Part shown: one piece after another, positions 6,819 through 13,549 of the stretch
Numbering within the stretch: the stretch's first letter is position 1
Layout: each line of letters begins with the position of its first letter
NCBI GenBank assembly: GCA_048615375.1
Contig: JBMCLJ010000024.1
Coordinates: 1 to 16,032 of the forward strand
DNA from: JBMCLJ01 sp048615375
GTDB taxonomy: Bacteria > Patescibacteriota > Dojkabacteria > JAOAGR01
Reading direction: 5' to 3'
Length of the DNA stretch: 16,032 nt
The notes under the pieces: model-generated
The model's input: the letters and a program-made list of their open reading frames with translations, nothing else
Databases searched by the model: none
Told to the model about the DNA's origin: nothing
Program-made: the position numbers and the translations under genes

Positions 6819-7391
6819 TTATTCCATCTCTTCCCGAGCGGCTTTCATGACGCGAGACCAGAAGGTGAGTGAGTCGAGAAGTGCTTTGGCTTCTTTTTCA
6901 TGCTCGGCGGTGAACTGGTATTCTCCCGTATCATTCAGGTTGTTCCAGTAGCTTGGTATGAGGATTTGCTCGCGAAGGTCATACATTTTGAGCTCAGCAG
7001 CGATGCAACGTAGGTGCTCTACCGCTCTTGAGCCGCCAGGAAGCGACCCGTAGCTGATGAATGAGACTGGTTTATAGTTCCATTCATGGTACAGATAATC
7101 AATAGCGTTTTTCAGCGCTGCGGATGTGGAATGATTATATTCCGGCGTAACAAATACAAATCCGTCAGCTTCTTGAATAATTCTTGAGAACTGCCTGGAA
7201 TGTTCGTGCTGGTAATCCTGCATCATAGCTGATTTTGGTTCATCCAGCAGTGGCAGATTTAATTCCGCGAGATCCACCAGTTCAGCCTGAATGTCCGAAC
7301 GTGTTTGTGCAATTTTATGTATCCATGAACTTGGCTGAATATTGAATCTGCCAGGCCGTGTAGATCCGGCAATAATTTTAATAACAGGCAT
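6819..7391 (-). CDS. NAD(P)H-dependent FMN reductase / flavoprotein
   Basis: A 190-residue flavodoxin-fold protein of the NADPH-dependent FMN reductase family (SsuE/azoreductase-like). GSTRPGR at residues 9-15 is the phosphate-binding loop for FMN, TPEYNHS at 82-88 is the family's central motif contacting the flavin, and SYGSLPGGSRA at 113-123 contacts the isoalloxazine ring. Such enzymes reduce flavins, quinones or similar acceptors in the cytosol; the substrate here is unknown. ATG 7391 starts the conserved MPVIKIIAGSTR strand. A weak TGTAAT (7407-7402) lies 10 bases upstream. Convergent with the HD gene (34 bases apart) and downstream of the palindromic element at 7435-7589, which separates it from the anchored-protein gene. 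Confidence 0.93.
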   Translation of the reverse strand: MPVIKIIAGSTRPGRFNIQPSSWIHKIAQTRSDIQAELVDLAELNLPLLDEPKSAMMQDYQHEHSRQFSRIIQEADGFVFVTPEYNHSTSAALKNAIDYLYHEWNYKPVSFISYGSLPGGSRAVEHLRCIAAELKMYDLREQILIPSYWNNLNDTGEYQFTAEHEKEAKALLDSLTFWSRVMKAAREEME

Positions 7392-7434
7392 AGGTTAAAC
7401 AATTACAAAAGGTAAGTCCACCGCGATTACAATC

Positions 7435-7589
7435 GTGGGGACGCAAAATCTTGCGTCCTGTCTCCTGCAACACACCATCACATACTGCAATATCCCAAAT
7501 TCCAAACCGATACATACGTTTTTTTTGGGTGCATGGATGATATTTTTGGTGTGATGCGGGTTTCTGGACGCAAGATTTTGCGTCCCTAC
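7435..7589. repeat. Palindrome-bounded intergenic element, copy A (REP/BIME- or MITE-like)
   Basis: A 155-base element with GGACGCAAAATCTTGCGTCC at 7439-7458 and its reverse complement at 7566-7585. Each end is a near-palindrome that can form an 8-bp stem (GGACGCAA/TTGCGTCC) with a 4-base loop, and the two ends are inverted to each other. The interior also carries shorter inverted sequence (CATCACA on the left, TGTGATG on the right). Copy B at 13394-13549 shares the ends and much of the interior, including TGCAACA, ACCATCACATA and AAACCGAT. The structure resembles a pair of REP sequences (BIME) or a MITE, types often moved by Y1 (RAYT) or DDE transposases; no transposase is in the window. Confidence 0.85.
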
Positions 7590-9355
7590 AGTATTACCAC
7601 CTCTATGGTTTGTTTGGACCAGGGGATGTCTGTGTCGGTGATTCTTTTTTCGTTGTCGTATTTGTCATCGGGAACCCATACTCTGAACTGCGCTTTATAG
7701 CTTCCTGGTTTTAGGTTTTTAAGAGGACCTGTTTCCGCCTGTACAACCCCATCTTCTGCCCAGAGCCATTTGAATACACCGTAGTCTGGTACTTTTGCTT
7801 CAAGGTAGCCAGTGTAGCCTACATTGTTTTTATCTACTGCTTTTAAATAATATCCAATTTTCTGTGTTTCAAAGTCAGACTTTTTGATTGTAATTGAATT
7901 CCTGTAGGTGATATTGTCGTTACTTACGCTGATGGTAAGTTTCGGGTTGTGGTAGTAACGGCGGAGAATATCCTGATTATGCGGATTTTGCATTACATCG
8001 TTTAGGCAGTCAGGGTCATCTTTGCATGGTTTGGCAATTGACATGTCTTTAAACCCAAAACCATTGAATTGCTTCTGATCTATTCTGACGAGTCCAATTC
8101 CTTTAACGAACCACCATGTTTCACGAAGTAACCGTACTTCTTCAGGATTGCCTTTGTCGAGACTCTCAAAGTAATCCACTTTCAACGCTTCGCCGTTAAA
8201 CTCAAAGTCTCCTTCGTTTTTTGGTGTGATTGTGAGAGGGTGCATGTCCATTCGAACCCGCCAGCTTCCAAATGGCTCAAGTTTTGTGTTGACTGGTTCT
8301 GGAATGGTGGTGGCCTCTTTGTTTTTCCAGTTGTGTCCGGTGCTCGCATTCGTGTTAAAGTCGATATAGGGAAGCGTTACTTGTTTTGGCATTAAGTTGT
8401 AAGAGGGTAATCGACCAGTTGTTGAGATAGTATTCGAGTCAAAGTATCGATCTTTTGGAAAAATGTCTTTGTAGTCATGCATCCCGGTTGCCGGGTTTTT
8501 GCGGGTATAGTATACCTTCGAGCCAGTGGACCAGACATGTTTGTCAAACACAGGGTGCTCTTTGTACATATAATCCCGTGTTACAATCATCCAACGAAGA
8601 GCCATGGATGACTCAGGTTTATCTGTAATACACACATCCTGGCCATCAATTAATGGGCACCAATACGAGTACGGCGAGTCTTTAGTAAACCGCCATGGAA
8701 TATTCGGATATCCTCCCCAGTCAATGACTTCTTCCATCTGGAGACGCATCCGGTGAGTTGTATTGTGTACGTGGTTGATATTTGTAAATTCAAACGCATA
8801 ACCTGGATTATCAATGAAGTAGTCATCCGCTTTGATAGTCGTTCTTGCCGCGGTGAGCTGAGGGCTGTCTTCAAAAACTTGAACAGTGATTTCATTACTC
8901 AAAGGAGCGTTAGACCCGGCAGGTCTGAATGACGCAGTGTGTTTGCCTTCTCTGATTATTGGATCTACATCTGCCCTGACCACTCCTGTATTGTCTGACC
9001 TGAAATTCCCCCACAGTAACTCCATTTTGTCTTCACATTGTCCATCTTCTTTACAGTATTGGTAGCTGGTTTCCAGATTAAGAGAGCACGGATTGCCTTG
9101 AGAATCTGTGACCTTGAGGTAGTAGCGAGCCATATCATTCGTCATTGCGATGGAGTTGCTGTAACTGTCGTTATGCAATGAGACCGCGACGTTAAGCTGA
9201 CCAGCACATCCTGTAGCGGTACTTGCCTCAGAAGAGGTCTCTGTACTTGTTCTATTCATTACGAGAGAAATCGCGACAATAGTAATAATCAGGGTTATTG
9301 CAATAGCGACAATAAAGATTTTAGTTGTTTTTGGTGAAGGCGAAAGGATTTTCAC
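7586..9355 (-). CDS. Membrane-anchored extracellular protein of unknown function, about 589 aa
   Basis: Reading from GTG 9355 gives a short basic start (KILSPSPKTTK), a single hydrophobic anchor (about residues 13-33) and then a long polar, presumably external region. No enzyme motif is recognised. Two portions look like beta-sandwich modules: roughly residues 45-165, containing three Cys and the stretch REGKHTASFRPAG, and the last 110 residues, ending in a similar NLKPGSYKAQFRVWVP. The middle is rich in Trp, Tyr and Asp. The GTG is chosen because TGC-TACTAT lies 5 bases before it; open frame extends to ATG 9400. The stop codon (TAG 7588-7586) lies within repeat copy A, so the original C terminus may have been longer. 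Divergent from the pair at 9459-10084. Confidence 0.8.
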   Translation of the reverse strand: MKILSPSPKTTKIFIVAIAITLIITIVAISLVMNRTSTETSSEASTATGCAGQLNVAVSLHNDSYSNSIAMTNDMARYYLKVTDSQGNPCSLNLETSYQYCKEDGQCEDKMELLWGNFRSDNTGVVRADVDPIIREGKHTASFRPAGSNAPLSNEITVQVFEDSPQLTAARTTIKADDYFIDNPGYAFEFTNINHVHNTTHRMRLQMEEVIDWGGYPNIPWRFTKDSPYSYWCPLIDGQDVCITDKPESSMALRWMIVTRDYMYKEHPVFDKHVWSTGSKVYYTRKNPATGMHDYKDIFPKDRYFDSNTISTTGRLPSYNLMPKQVTLPYIDFNTNASTGHNWKNKEATTIPEPVNTKLEPFGSWRVRMDMHPLTITPKNEGDFEFNGEALKVDYFESLDKGNPEEVRLLRETWWFVKGIGLVRIDQKQFNGFGFKDMSIAKPCKDDPDCLNDVMQNPHNQDILRRYYHNPKLTISVSNDNITYRNSITIKKSDFETQKIGYYLKAVDKNNVGYTGYLEAKVPDYGVFKWLWAEDGVVQAETGPLKNLKPGSYKAQFRVWVPDDKYDNEKRITDTDIPWSKQTIEVVIL

Positions 9356-9369
9356 AAAATATAGTAGCA
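9356..9369 (-). promoter_or_regulatory. Extended -10 promoter at a GTG start, leaderless spacing
   Basis: TGC-TACTAT (hexamer 9366-9361), then 5 bases, then GTG 9355. This decides the start of the anchored-protein gene against the upstream ATGs at 9400 and 9370. Confidence 0.5.
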
Positions 9370-9458
9370 TTCCAGCCGGTATATGCAATAAGTATGGCAT
9401 GCGTTTTTAGGAGGTTCGTGAATAAGAATCATATAACTTCGCGTTACTCAATTTATAT

Positions 9459-9740
9459 ATGTCAAATGCAGATATTCCAGTACCAGTAAACGCATATACT
9501 ACCTGTGGATATAGCCCGCAGAAAGTGATCGAAAGAATGAATTACTGTTTGTTTGCTAATACAGAGATGCTTGATATTGAACCCTCAGTTTTGATGCTCT
9601 CTAGAACCATTCTTGATCAATTTGATTACTATAGAAGGGCACTACTTGGTGTGAAGGAGTTTTTGATGATGGAAGAAAACAGCTTTTTATTACTTATGAA
9701 TCAGTTGGCTGAAAATAAAAAGACGGCTCAAAAAACTTGA
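9459..9740 (+). CDS. Small hypothetical protein, 93 aa, first of a coupled pair
   Basis: ORF of 93 residues from ATG 9459 (MSNADIPVPVNAYTTCGY...) to TGA 9738-9740. It looks soluble and mostly helical in its second half (SRTILDQFDYYRRALLGVKEFLMM), ending in a charged tail. No family recognised. TACTCA at 9445-9450 could be a -10 box with almost no leader. The next gene begins 2 bases after its stop, so the two are very probably co-transcribed and translationally coupled, and may act together. The clear use of TGA as the stop here argues against TGA being a sense codon in this genome. Confidence 0.7.
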   Translation: MSNADIPVPVNAYTTCGYSPQKVIERMNYCLFANTEMLDIEPSVLMLSRTILDQFDYYRRALLGVKEFLMMEENSFLLLMNQLAENKKTAQKT

Positions 9741-9742
9741 TT

Positions 9743-10084
9743 ATGCGTTATTGGCATGATTATTCAGGTACTGCTGCTGAGCAAGTGAGGACCTTTACAT
9801 CACTTTTAAATGGTATACCACCTGGGTATGCAATAACTCATAGAGAATTTATGCTTAGTAAACTACATGCATATGCGGCAATCGGACGTGTTGATCAAAA
9901 GCATAGTGAAGGACTCATGTCGGAAAAGGATTTGATTACCCGCGAAGAAAAGACTGTTGATCCCAATTTATTTGATTTCACTTACTTTTTGCATCCAAAT
10001 CCAGTACGGCCAAAGTATCGGGTTGATAGCGTGCTGGGTTTACCTCAAGAAACTTTGCTTCCAGCGTTAATGGGAGGACAGTAA
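9743..10084 (+). CDS. Small hypothetical protein, 113 aa, second of a coupled pair
   Basis: ORF of 113 residues from ATG 9743 to TAA 10082-10084. A TTG at 9737 would add two residues and overlap the upstream stop by 4 bases; ATG is preferred. The protein opens with MRYWHDYSGTAAEQVRTF, has a basic and aromatic centre, and ends in LPQETLLPALMGGQ. No domain recognised and no membrane segment seen. No Shine-Dalgarno sequence is evident, so translation probably depends on coupling to the gene ending at 9740. Convergent with the DHH gene, 75 bases away. Confidence 0.7.
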   Translation: MRYWHDYSGTAAEQVRTFTSLLNGIPPGYAITHREFMLSKLHAYAAIGRVDQKHSEGLMSEKDLITREEKTVDPNLFDFTYFLHPNPVRPKYRVDSVLGLPQETLLPALMGGQ

Positions 10085-10159
10085 AGATACATTCAGGAAG
10101 TTTATTGCTTGAAAAAGTGAAACAGTCACCGAGTATAGCTGGTGAAGATGCCTTCCTTG

Positions 10160-10678
10160 CTACTCCGCATCCTTAAGTGCTTTAATAATCCCTTTCCGCA
10201 TGACAACATTATGTAGCGAGAATATGTCTTGATCTGTGATGTTTCCAGGTAACTTTGTGGATGCCAGTTTTTGGACATCATTGTCAAAATAAAAGAACTC
10301 AGCGACCTGCGTTGCTGCTGCCCCAACCGGCTCTACCCGAAACTTTGCGTTGGGAAACGACCGGTAATCAGGAAACATACGGTGGTCGATAACTTCCAGT
10401 ACTTTATCCAGGTCGAGTGTTTCTGGCAGTCCTTTTGGTTCGCTCATATCGACGAGGATAAAGTTATCATACTTTGAAATCTCCCCTTCATTGACCACTT
10501 CGACGAGTAAATCGAGTTCGCTTGCTATAAAGGCAGGCTCAATTTGCGGTTTATTAAAAAACTTCGCGATATATCTCGTATCAGGTTGCTTTTGTCCTAG
10601 ATATTCGGCGTACGCAATAGCGCAAGCTACCCCATCCAGATCAGGGTAACCTGCTGCTGTGATAAGTGTAGTGCTCAT
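10160..10678 (-). CDS. DHH-family phosphoesterase, N-terminal catalytic part only
   Basis: The 172-residue product has the N-terminal motifs of the DHH superfamily (manganese-dependent pyrophosphatases, oligonucleotide phosphoesterases): YPDLDGVACAIAYAEYLG at 11-28 with Asp13/Asp15, ILVDMSEP at 74-81 with Asp77, and VIDHR at 96-100, the DHH motif itself. VGAAATQVAEFF at 118-129 is also typical. After this point the family normally continues with a further Asp-containing strand and a DHHA1 or DHHA2 domain; here the ORF ends about 45 residues later in MRKGIIKALKDAE. The protein is therefore short, and no DHHA1 follows in any frame nearby. An orphan DHHA1 lies at 2646-2936; whether the two are related parts is unknown. 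GATATT, 6 bases before ATG 10678, is a weak -10. Divergent from the S66 gene. Confidence 0.85.
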   Translation of the reverse strand: MSTTLITAAGYPDLDGVACAIAYAEYLGQKQPDTRYIAKFFNKPQIEPAFIASELDLLVEVVNEGEISKYDNFILVDMSEPKGLPETLDLDKVLEVIDHRMFPDYRSFPNAKFRVEPVGAAATQVAEFFYFDNDVQKLASTKLPGNITDQDIFSLHNVVMRKGIIKALKDAE

Positions 10679-10715
10679 AATTGGAATATCGTTTTATCTC
10701 ATTTGTAGAAATATG

Positions 10716-10729
10716 TATAATTATCCTAA
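10716..10729 (+). promoter_or_regulatory. Consensus -10 (TATAAT), near-leaderless, S66 peptidase gene
   Basis: TATAAT at 10716-10721 followed by 8 bases and ATG 10730, giving an expected leader of zero to two bases. Confidence 0.55.
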
Positions 10730-11716
10730 ATGATTCCTTCGAAATTACAGCAAGGTGATATGGTGCGTGTTATTGCTCCAGCGAGGAGTATGGCGATGCC
10801 GTTTATTGATGATGAGGTTAAGGCTATTGCTTCGAGCCGTTTTGAAAATGATCTGGGACTGCGAGTGAGCTTTGGCAGGCACGTGAACGAAATTAATGAT
10901 TTTGACTCTTCTTCAATCCAAAGCAGAATTGAAGATCTACATGAAGCATTTGCAGATCCTGAGGTCAAAATGGTGATAGCTATAATTGGAGGTTTTAATT
11001 CTAATCAGCTATTGAAGTATATTGATTATGATCTGCTTAAAAACAACTCGAAAATTCTTTGCGGGTTTTCGGACATAACTGCCCTTGCGAACGCTGTTTA
11101 CGCGAAAACAGGGCTTGTTACCTATTCCGGCCCCAATTATTTCAGTTTTGGGCAGAAGTATGACTTTGAGTATTCTCTGGATATGTTTCGTGCCTGTCTT
11201 TTTTCGAATGAAGAGATATCCATTGTTCCTTCTCCAAGGTGGAGTAATGATCGTTGGGCGGGTAAACAGGAGGAGAGGACGTACTATGAAAATGAAGGGT
11301 TCTGGGTGATCCGTGAAGGAGAGGCTGAGGGGACAATTGTTGGCGGAAATCAGTGTACATTGAATTTACTGCAGGGAACAGAGTTTATGCCGGACATAAA
11401 CGGGAGTATTCTTTTTCTGGAGGATGATTATGAAGCTCACACTGCGACTGTTGACCGGGATTTGCAGTCAATTATTCATCTTCCGCAGTTTGAAGAGGTG
11501 CGTGGAATCGTCTTTGGTCGATTTGAAAAAGCTACAGGAATGACAAAAGATTTACTCACGCAGATTATCACCTCAAAAAAAGAGCTGGATCACCTGCCTG
11601 TTGTCGCGAATGTGGATTTTGGGCATACGACGCCGCAGATTACGTTCCCGATTGGGGGAAGAGTCAGGATGAAGGTGCATGTCGGGGAGGTGAAGCTGGA
11701 TATTTTTGAGCACTAA
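10730..11716 (+). CDS. S66-family serine peptidase (MccF / LD-carboxypeptidase-like)
   Basis: A 328-residue protein with the complete S66 catalytic set: Ser114 in GFSD at 112-115, Glu231 in LFLEDDYE, and His299 in VDFGHTTP. It begins with the family's QQGDMVRVIAPAR strand, and IIGGFNSNQLLKYIDYDLL precedes the nucleophile. S66 enzymes are LD-carboxypeptidases trimming the terminal D-Ala of muropeptides, or MccF-type hydrolases giving immunity to microcin C-like nucleotide peptides. The length and the insertion around residues 165-200 (with Trp171, Trp176 and Trp192) lean towards the MccF subgroup, but I cannot separate the two by eye. There is no signal peptide, so it acts in the cytosol. Single gene, divergent from the DHH gene; 56 bases before the RNHCP gene. 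Confidence 0.92.
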   Translation: MIPSKLQQGDMVRVIAPARSMAMPFIDDEVKAIASSRFENDLGLRVSFGRHVNEINDFDSSSIQSRIEDLHEAFADPEVKMVIAIIGGFNSNQLLKYIDYDLLKNNSKILCGFSDITALANAVYAKTGLVTYSGPNYFSFGQKYDFEYSLDMFRACLFSNEEISIVPSPRWSNDRWAGKQEERTYYENEGFWVIREGEAEGTIVGGNQCTLNLLQGTEFMPDINGSILFLEDDYEAHTATVDRDLQSIIHLPQFEEVRGIVFGRFEKATGMTKDLLTQIITSKKELDHLPVVANVDFGHTTPQITFPIGGRVRMKVHVGEVKLDIFEH

Positions 11717-11772
11717 AAGTATTGGGATCGCGGAGGGGTATTGAGAGTGGTACAATACTTTGTCTTTTCATC

Positions 11773-12081
11773 ATGTCCAGGAAGTTCTTTGAGCGTAATG
11801 AGACATTCAGGTGTGTGGTGTGTGGGGCGGACGTTGCCCCGCATGGTAGTTCATGCCGGGATCACTGCACGGAATGTTTATGTTCATTGCATGTGGATAT
11901 AAATCCCGGTGATCGGGCGAATGGCTGTCGGGGGGTGATGGTGCCGATTGGACTTGATGTGCGGAATGGCAAAAAGAAGATTGTGTATCGATGTGAGCGG
12001 TGCGGGGAGGTGCACAAAAACATTGTCGCGGAGGACGATAACCGGGAAGTGCTGCTTGAGCTGGCGGGTAAGATGTGGTGA
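11773..12081 (+). CDS. RNHCP-domain zinc-ribbon protein
   Basis: From ATG 11773 the 102-residue protein matches the RNHCP domain: CVVC at 14-17, RDHCTECL at 29-36 (the motif that names the domain, here RDHC), HVDINPGDRANGCRG at 40-54, and a second CxxC at 74-77 (YRCERCGEVHKN), followed by AEDDN. The Cys pairs presumably bind zinc. The biochemical function of RNHCP proteins is not established. The open frame reaches back to 11722, but TACAAT at 11751-11756 lies inside that extension, so ATG 11773 with a short leader is preferred. The stop is TGA. A run of 13 T follows at 12101-12113 with only a weak hairpin before it. Confidence 0.88.
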   Translation: MSRKFFERNETFRCVVCGADVAPHGSSCRDHCTECLCSLHVDINPGDRANGCRGVMVPIGLDVRNGKKKIVYRCERCGEVHKNIVAEDDNREVLLELAGKMW

Positions 12082-12167
12082 GATCTTGAAGGGGTTACCG
12101 TTTTTTTTTTTTTGCAAATGTAACGTGCATTGCAGCAAGAAATGTATTGCAATATGTTGCATCTCAA

Positions 12168-13361
12168 TTACGTCGAAGTGACGGTACCAGGTTTGTTGCG
12201 GTGTTTTGATTGAATGATCAGATAGAGGACTACTACTAAAGTTATGGCAAGAAGTGTTCCTATAATGATCATTGCAATAGTGCTGTGGAGGATGATGCTG
12301 ATAATTACCGTTAGGGTAGTCAGAATCAGTGCGATGAGGAAGGTAATGAAGCCAAGGATGGTTTTGGTGAGTCTGCCGATGAAGGGGATAACGTCAGCAA
12401 GAACAGTGAGAAGACCAAGCATTGCCATGAGACCAGACCACATAAGTATAAAACCCGCTGCTCTGAGTCCCCATCGAAGCAGTTTATCTTCGGTGCCTAT
12501 TTGTCGTAGCGCTTCATTGTAGCTGCCGGTAAACACGCGATACGCTTGAACACCGTTTTTGTCGGTGTATGCAGCGAGTTTATTGTTTTCTTTTTGTGCA
12601 AAGAGGAGCACTTCAGTGTTTTGTGGCAGAACGTAGTAGGTTATGCGGTAGTCTCCAACCTGGGGATTGAGAAGGTCGCCAACTCCTGAGAATACGTAAT
12701 TGTTTTGCACTTGTACATTGGTTAGCGTGGAACCAGGTATGGCTTCCCGTGGTGCACCAGGTTGTTTGAGGAGCATGTCCTGATTCAGGTTTAGTTTGTT
12801 CAAGCCTGGAAGGGTGGCGTTCTGTAGGTCTACTGAATGATCTCCAAGCGTAACTGAATCATTAATGAATGTTTCTTTTTCTACCCCCGGTTCAGGGTTG
12901 AAGTGTTTCGTCGTATCATGGAATCTGCTGGAATCCTGTGGATTGGATGTCCAGTCCTGTTTGTATGTATAGGTAGTAACAGTTTCTTCCGAGCCTCCTG
13001 GCAGGGATTTCGTTTCTGATTTTGATTCTTCAATCCAGGAGTACATTTCTACTCTGCGTTCAAGTACAAGATAGTTGCCGGGTTTAAGGAGGAGTGGATC
13101 ACCTAATTGGGATTCGTCGGATGATGTAAGAGTTCCACGTACCGCGATGAACTCCCCGTCCTGCACATTCGCGAGATCATTACTATTTACTTCTGAAGCC
13201 TGCTTGTAGGTATCAAGCTGGTTTGGGCGACCTTCATTCCAGAAAAGCAGAAAAAATGAGCCGATAAAGATCAGGAATCCGAAGAATATTCCAGCGATAG
13301 AATTCAGAATCCGTTTCACAAAGTTTGTTTTAGTAACGACAGTAGTAACGTGATTTTCCAT
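12168..13361 (-). CDS. TMEM43-family membrane protein
   Basis: From ATG 13361 the product has 397 residues. It opens with a helix at about 20-41 followed by FWNEGRP at 40-46, the hallmark of the TMEM43 (LUMA) family, which occurs in bacteria and animals. A large region of about 240 residues follows (including YSWIEESKSET and SSRFHDTTKHFNPEPG), then four hydrophobic segments between about residues 295 and 385 (for example GFILMWSGLMAMLGLLTVLA and FITFLIALILTTLTVIISII). The bacterial role is not known. Start choice: 26 further codons upstream (to 13439) are encoded by repeat copy B and are not conserved-looking, and TATACT at 13383-13378 lies before ATG 13361. Convergent with the RNHCP gene. 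Confidence 0.9.
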   Translation of the reverse strand: MENHVTTVVTKTNFVKRILNSIAGIFFGFLIFIGSFFLLFWNEGRPNQLDTYKQASEVNSNDLANVQDGEFIAVRGTLTSSDESQLGDPLLLKPGNYLVLERRVEMYSWIEESKSETKSLPGGSEETVTTYTYKQDWTSNPQDSSRFHDTTKHFNPEPGVEKETFINDSVTLGDHSVDLQNATLPGLNKLNLNQDMLLKQPGAPREAIPGSTLTNVQVQNNYVFSGVGDLLNPQVGDYRITYYVLPQNTEVLLFAQKENNKLAAYTDKNGVQAYRVFTGSYNEALRQIGTEDKLLRWGLRAAGFILMWSGLMAMLGLLTVLADVIPFIGRLTKTILGFITFLIALILTTLTVIISIILHSTIAMIIIGTLLAITLVVVLYLIIQSKHRNKPGTVTST

Positions 13362-13383
13362 GAGATAATTACGGCGCAGTATA
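13362..13383 (-). promoter_or_regulatory. -10 box (TATACT), TMEM43-family gene
   Basis: TATACT at 13383-13378, 16 bases before ATG 13361, adjacent to the left end of repeat copy B. A closer alternative is TAATTA, 4 bases before the ATG. Confidence 0.4.
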
Positions 13384-13393
13384 CCAATTTCCC

Positions 13394-13549
13394 GTAGGAC
13401 GCAAAATCTTGCGTCCTGTCCTCTGCAACATACCATCACATATTGTAATCCCGCCGATCAATAAAACCGATGTACGTGTTTTATTTGGTGCGATGAATGA
13501 TTTTTTTTGTGCAATGGGGGTGTTTGGACGCAAGATTTTGCGTCCCTAC
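13394..13549. repeat. Palindrome-bounded element, copy B, overlapping the S66-like gene end
   Basis: Same architecture and orientation as copy A: GGACGCAAAATCTTGCGTCC at 13397-13416 and its reverse complement at 13526-13545, 149 bases between the outer palindrome edges (147 in copy A). The outer bases GTAGG and CCTAC extend the inverted ends. The interior aligns with copy A along its length with scattered substitutions and small gaps. The right half (13481-13549) encodes the last ~22 residues and stop of the S66-like gene; the left half borders the TMEM43-family promoter. Divergence between copies suggests old insertions rather than a recent burst. Confidence 0.85.

Noticed and set aside
7435..7589. 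CRISPR repeat or intrinsic terminator at the palindromes
   Set aside because: There are only two palindromes per site, in inverted orientation with a shared interior, and no T-tract follows; the element structure explains them better.
12101..12113. Run of 13 T after the RNHCP gene as an intrinsic terminator
   Set aside because: The preceding sequence forms only a very short stem; a T-run alone does not make a terminator, though it could be a sequencing-prone site.
13362..13439. N-terminal extension of the TMEM43-family protein to ATG 13439
   Set aside because: The extension is translated from repeat copy B, and a -10 box lies between it and ATG 13361.
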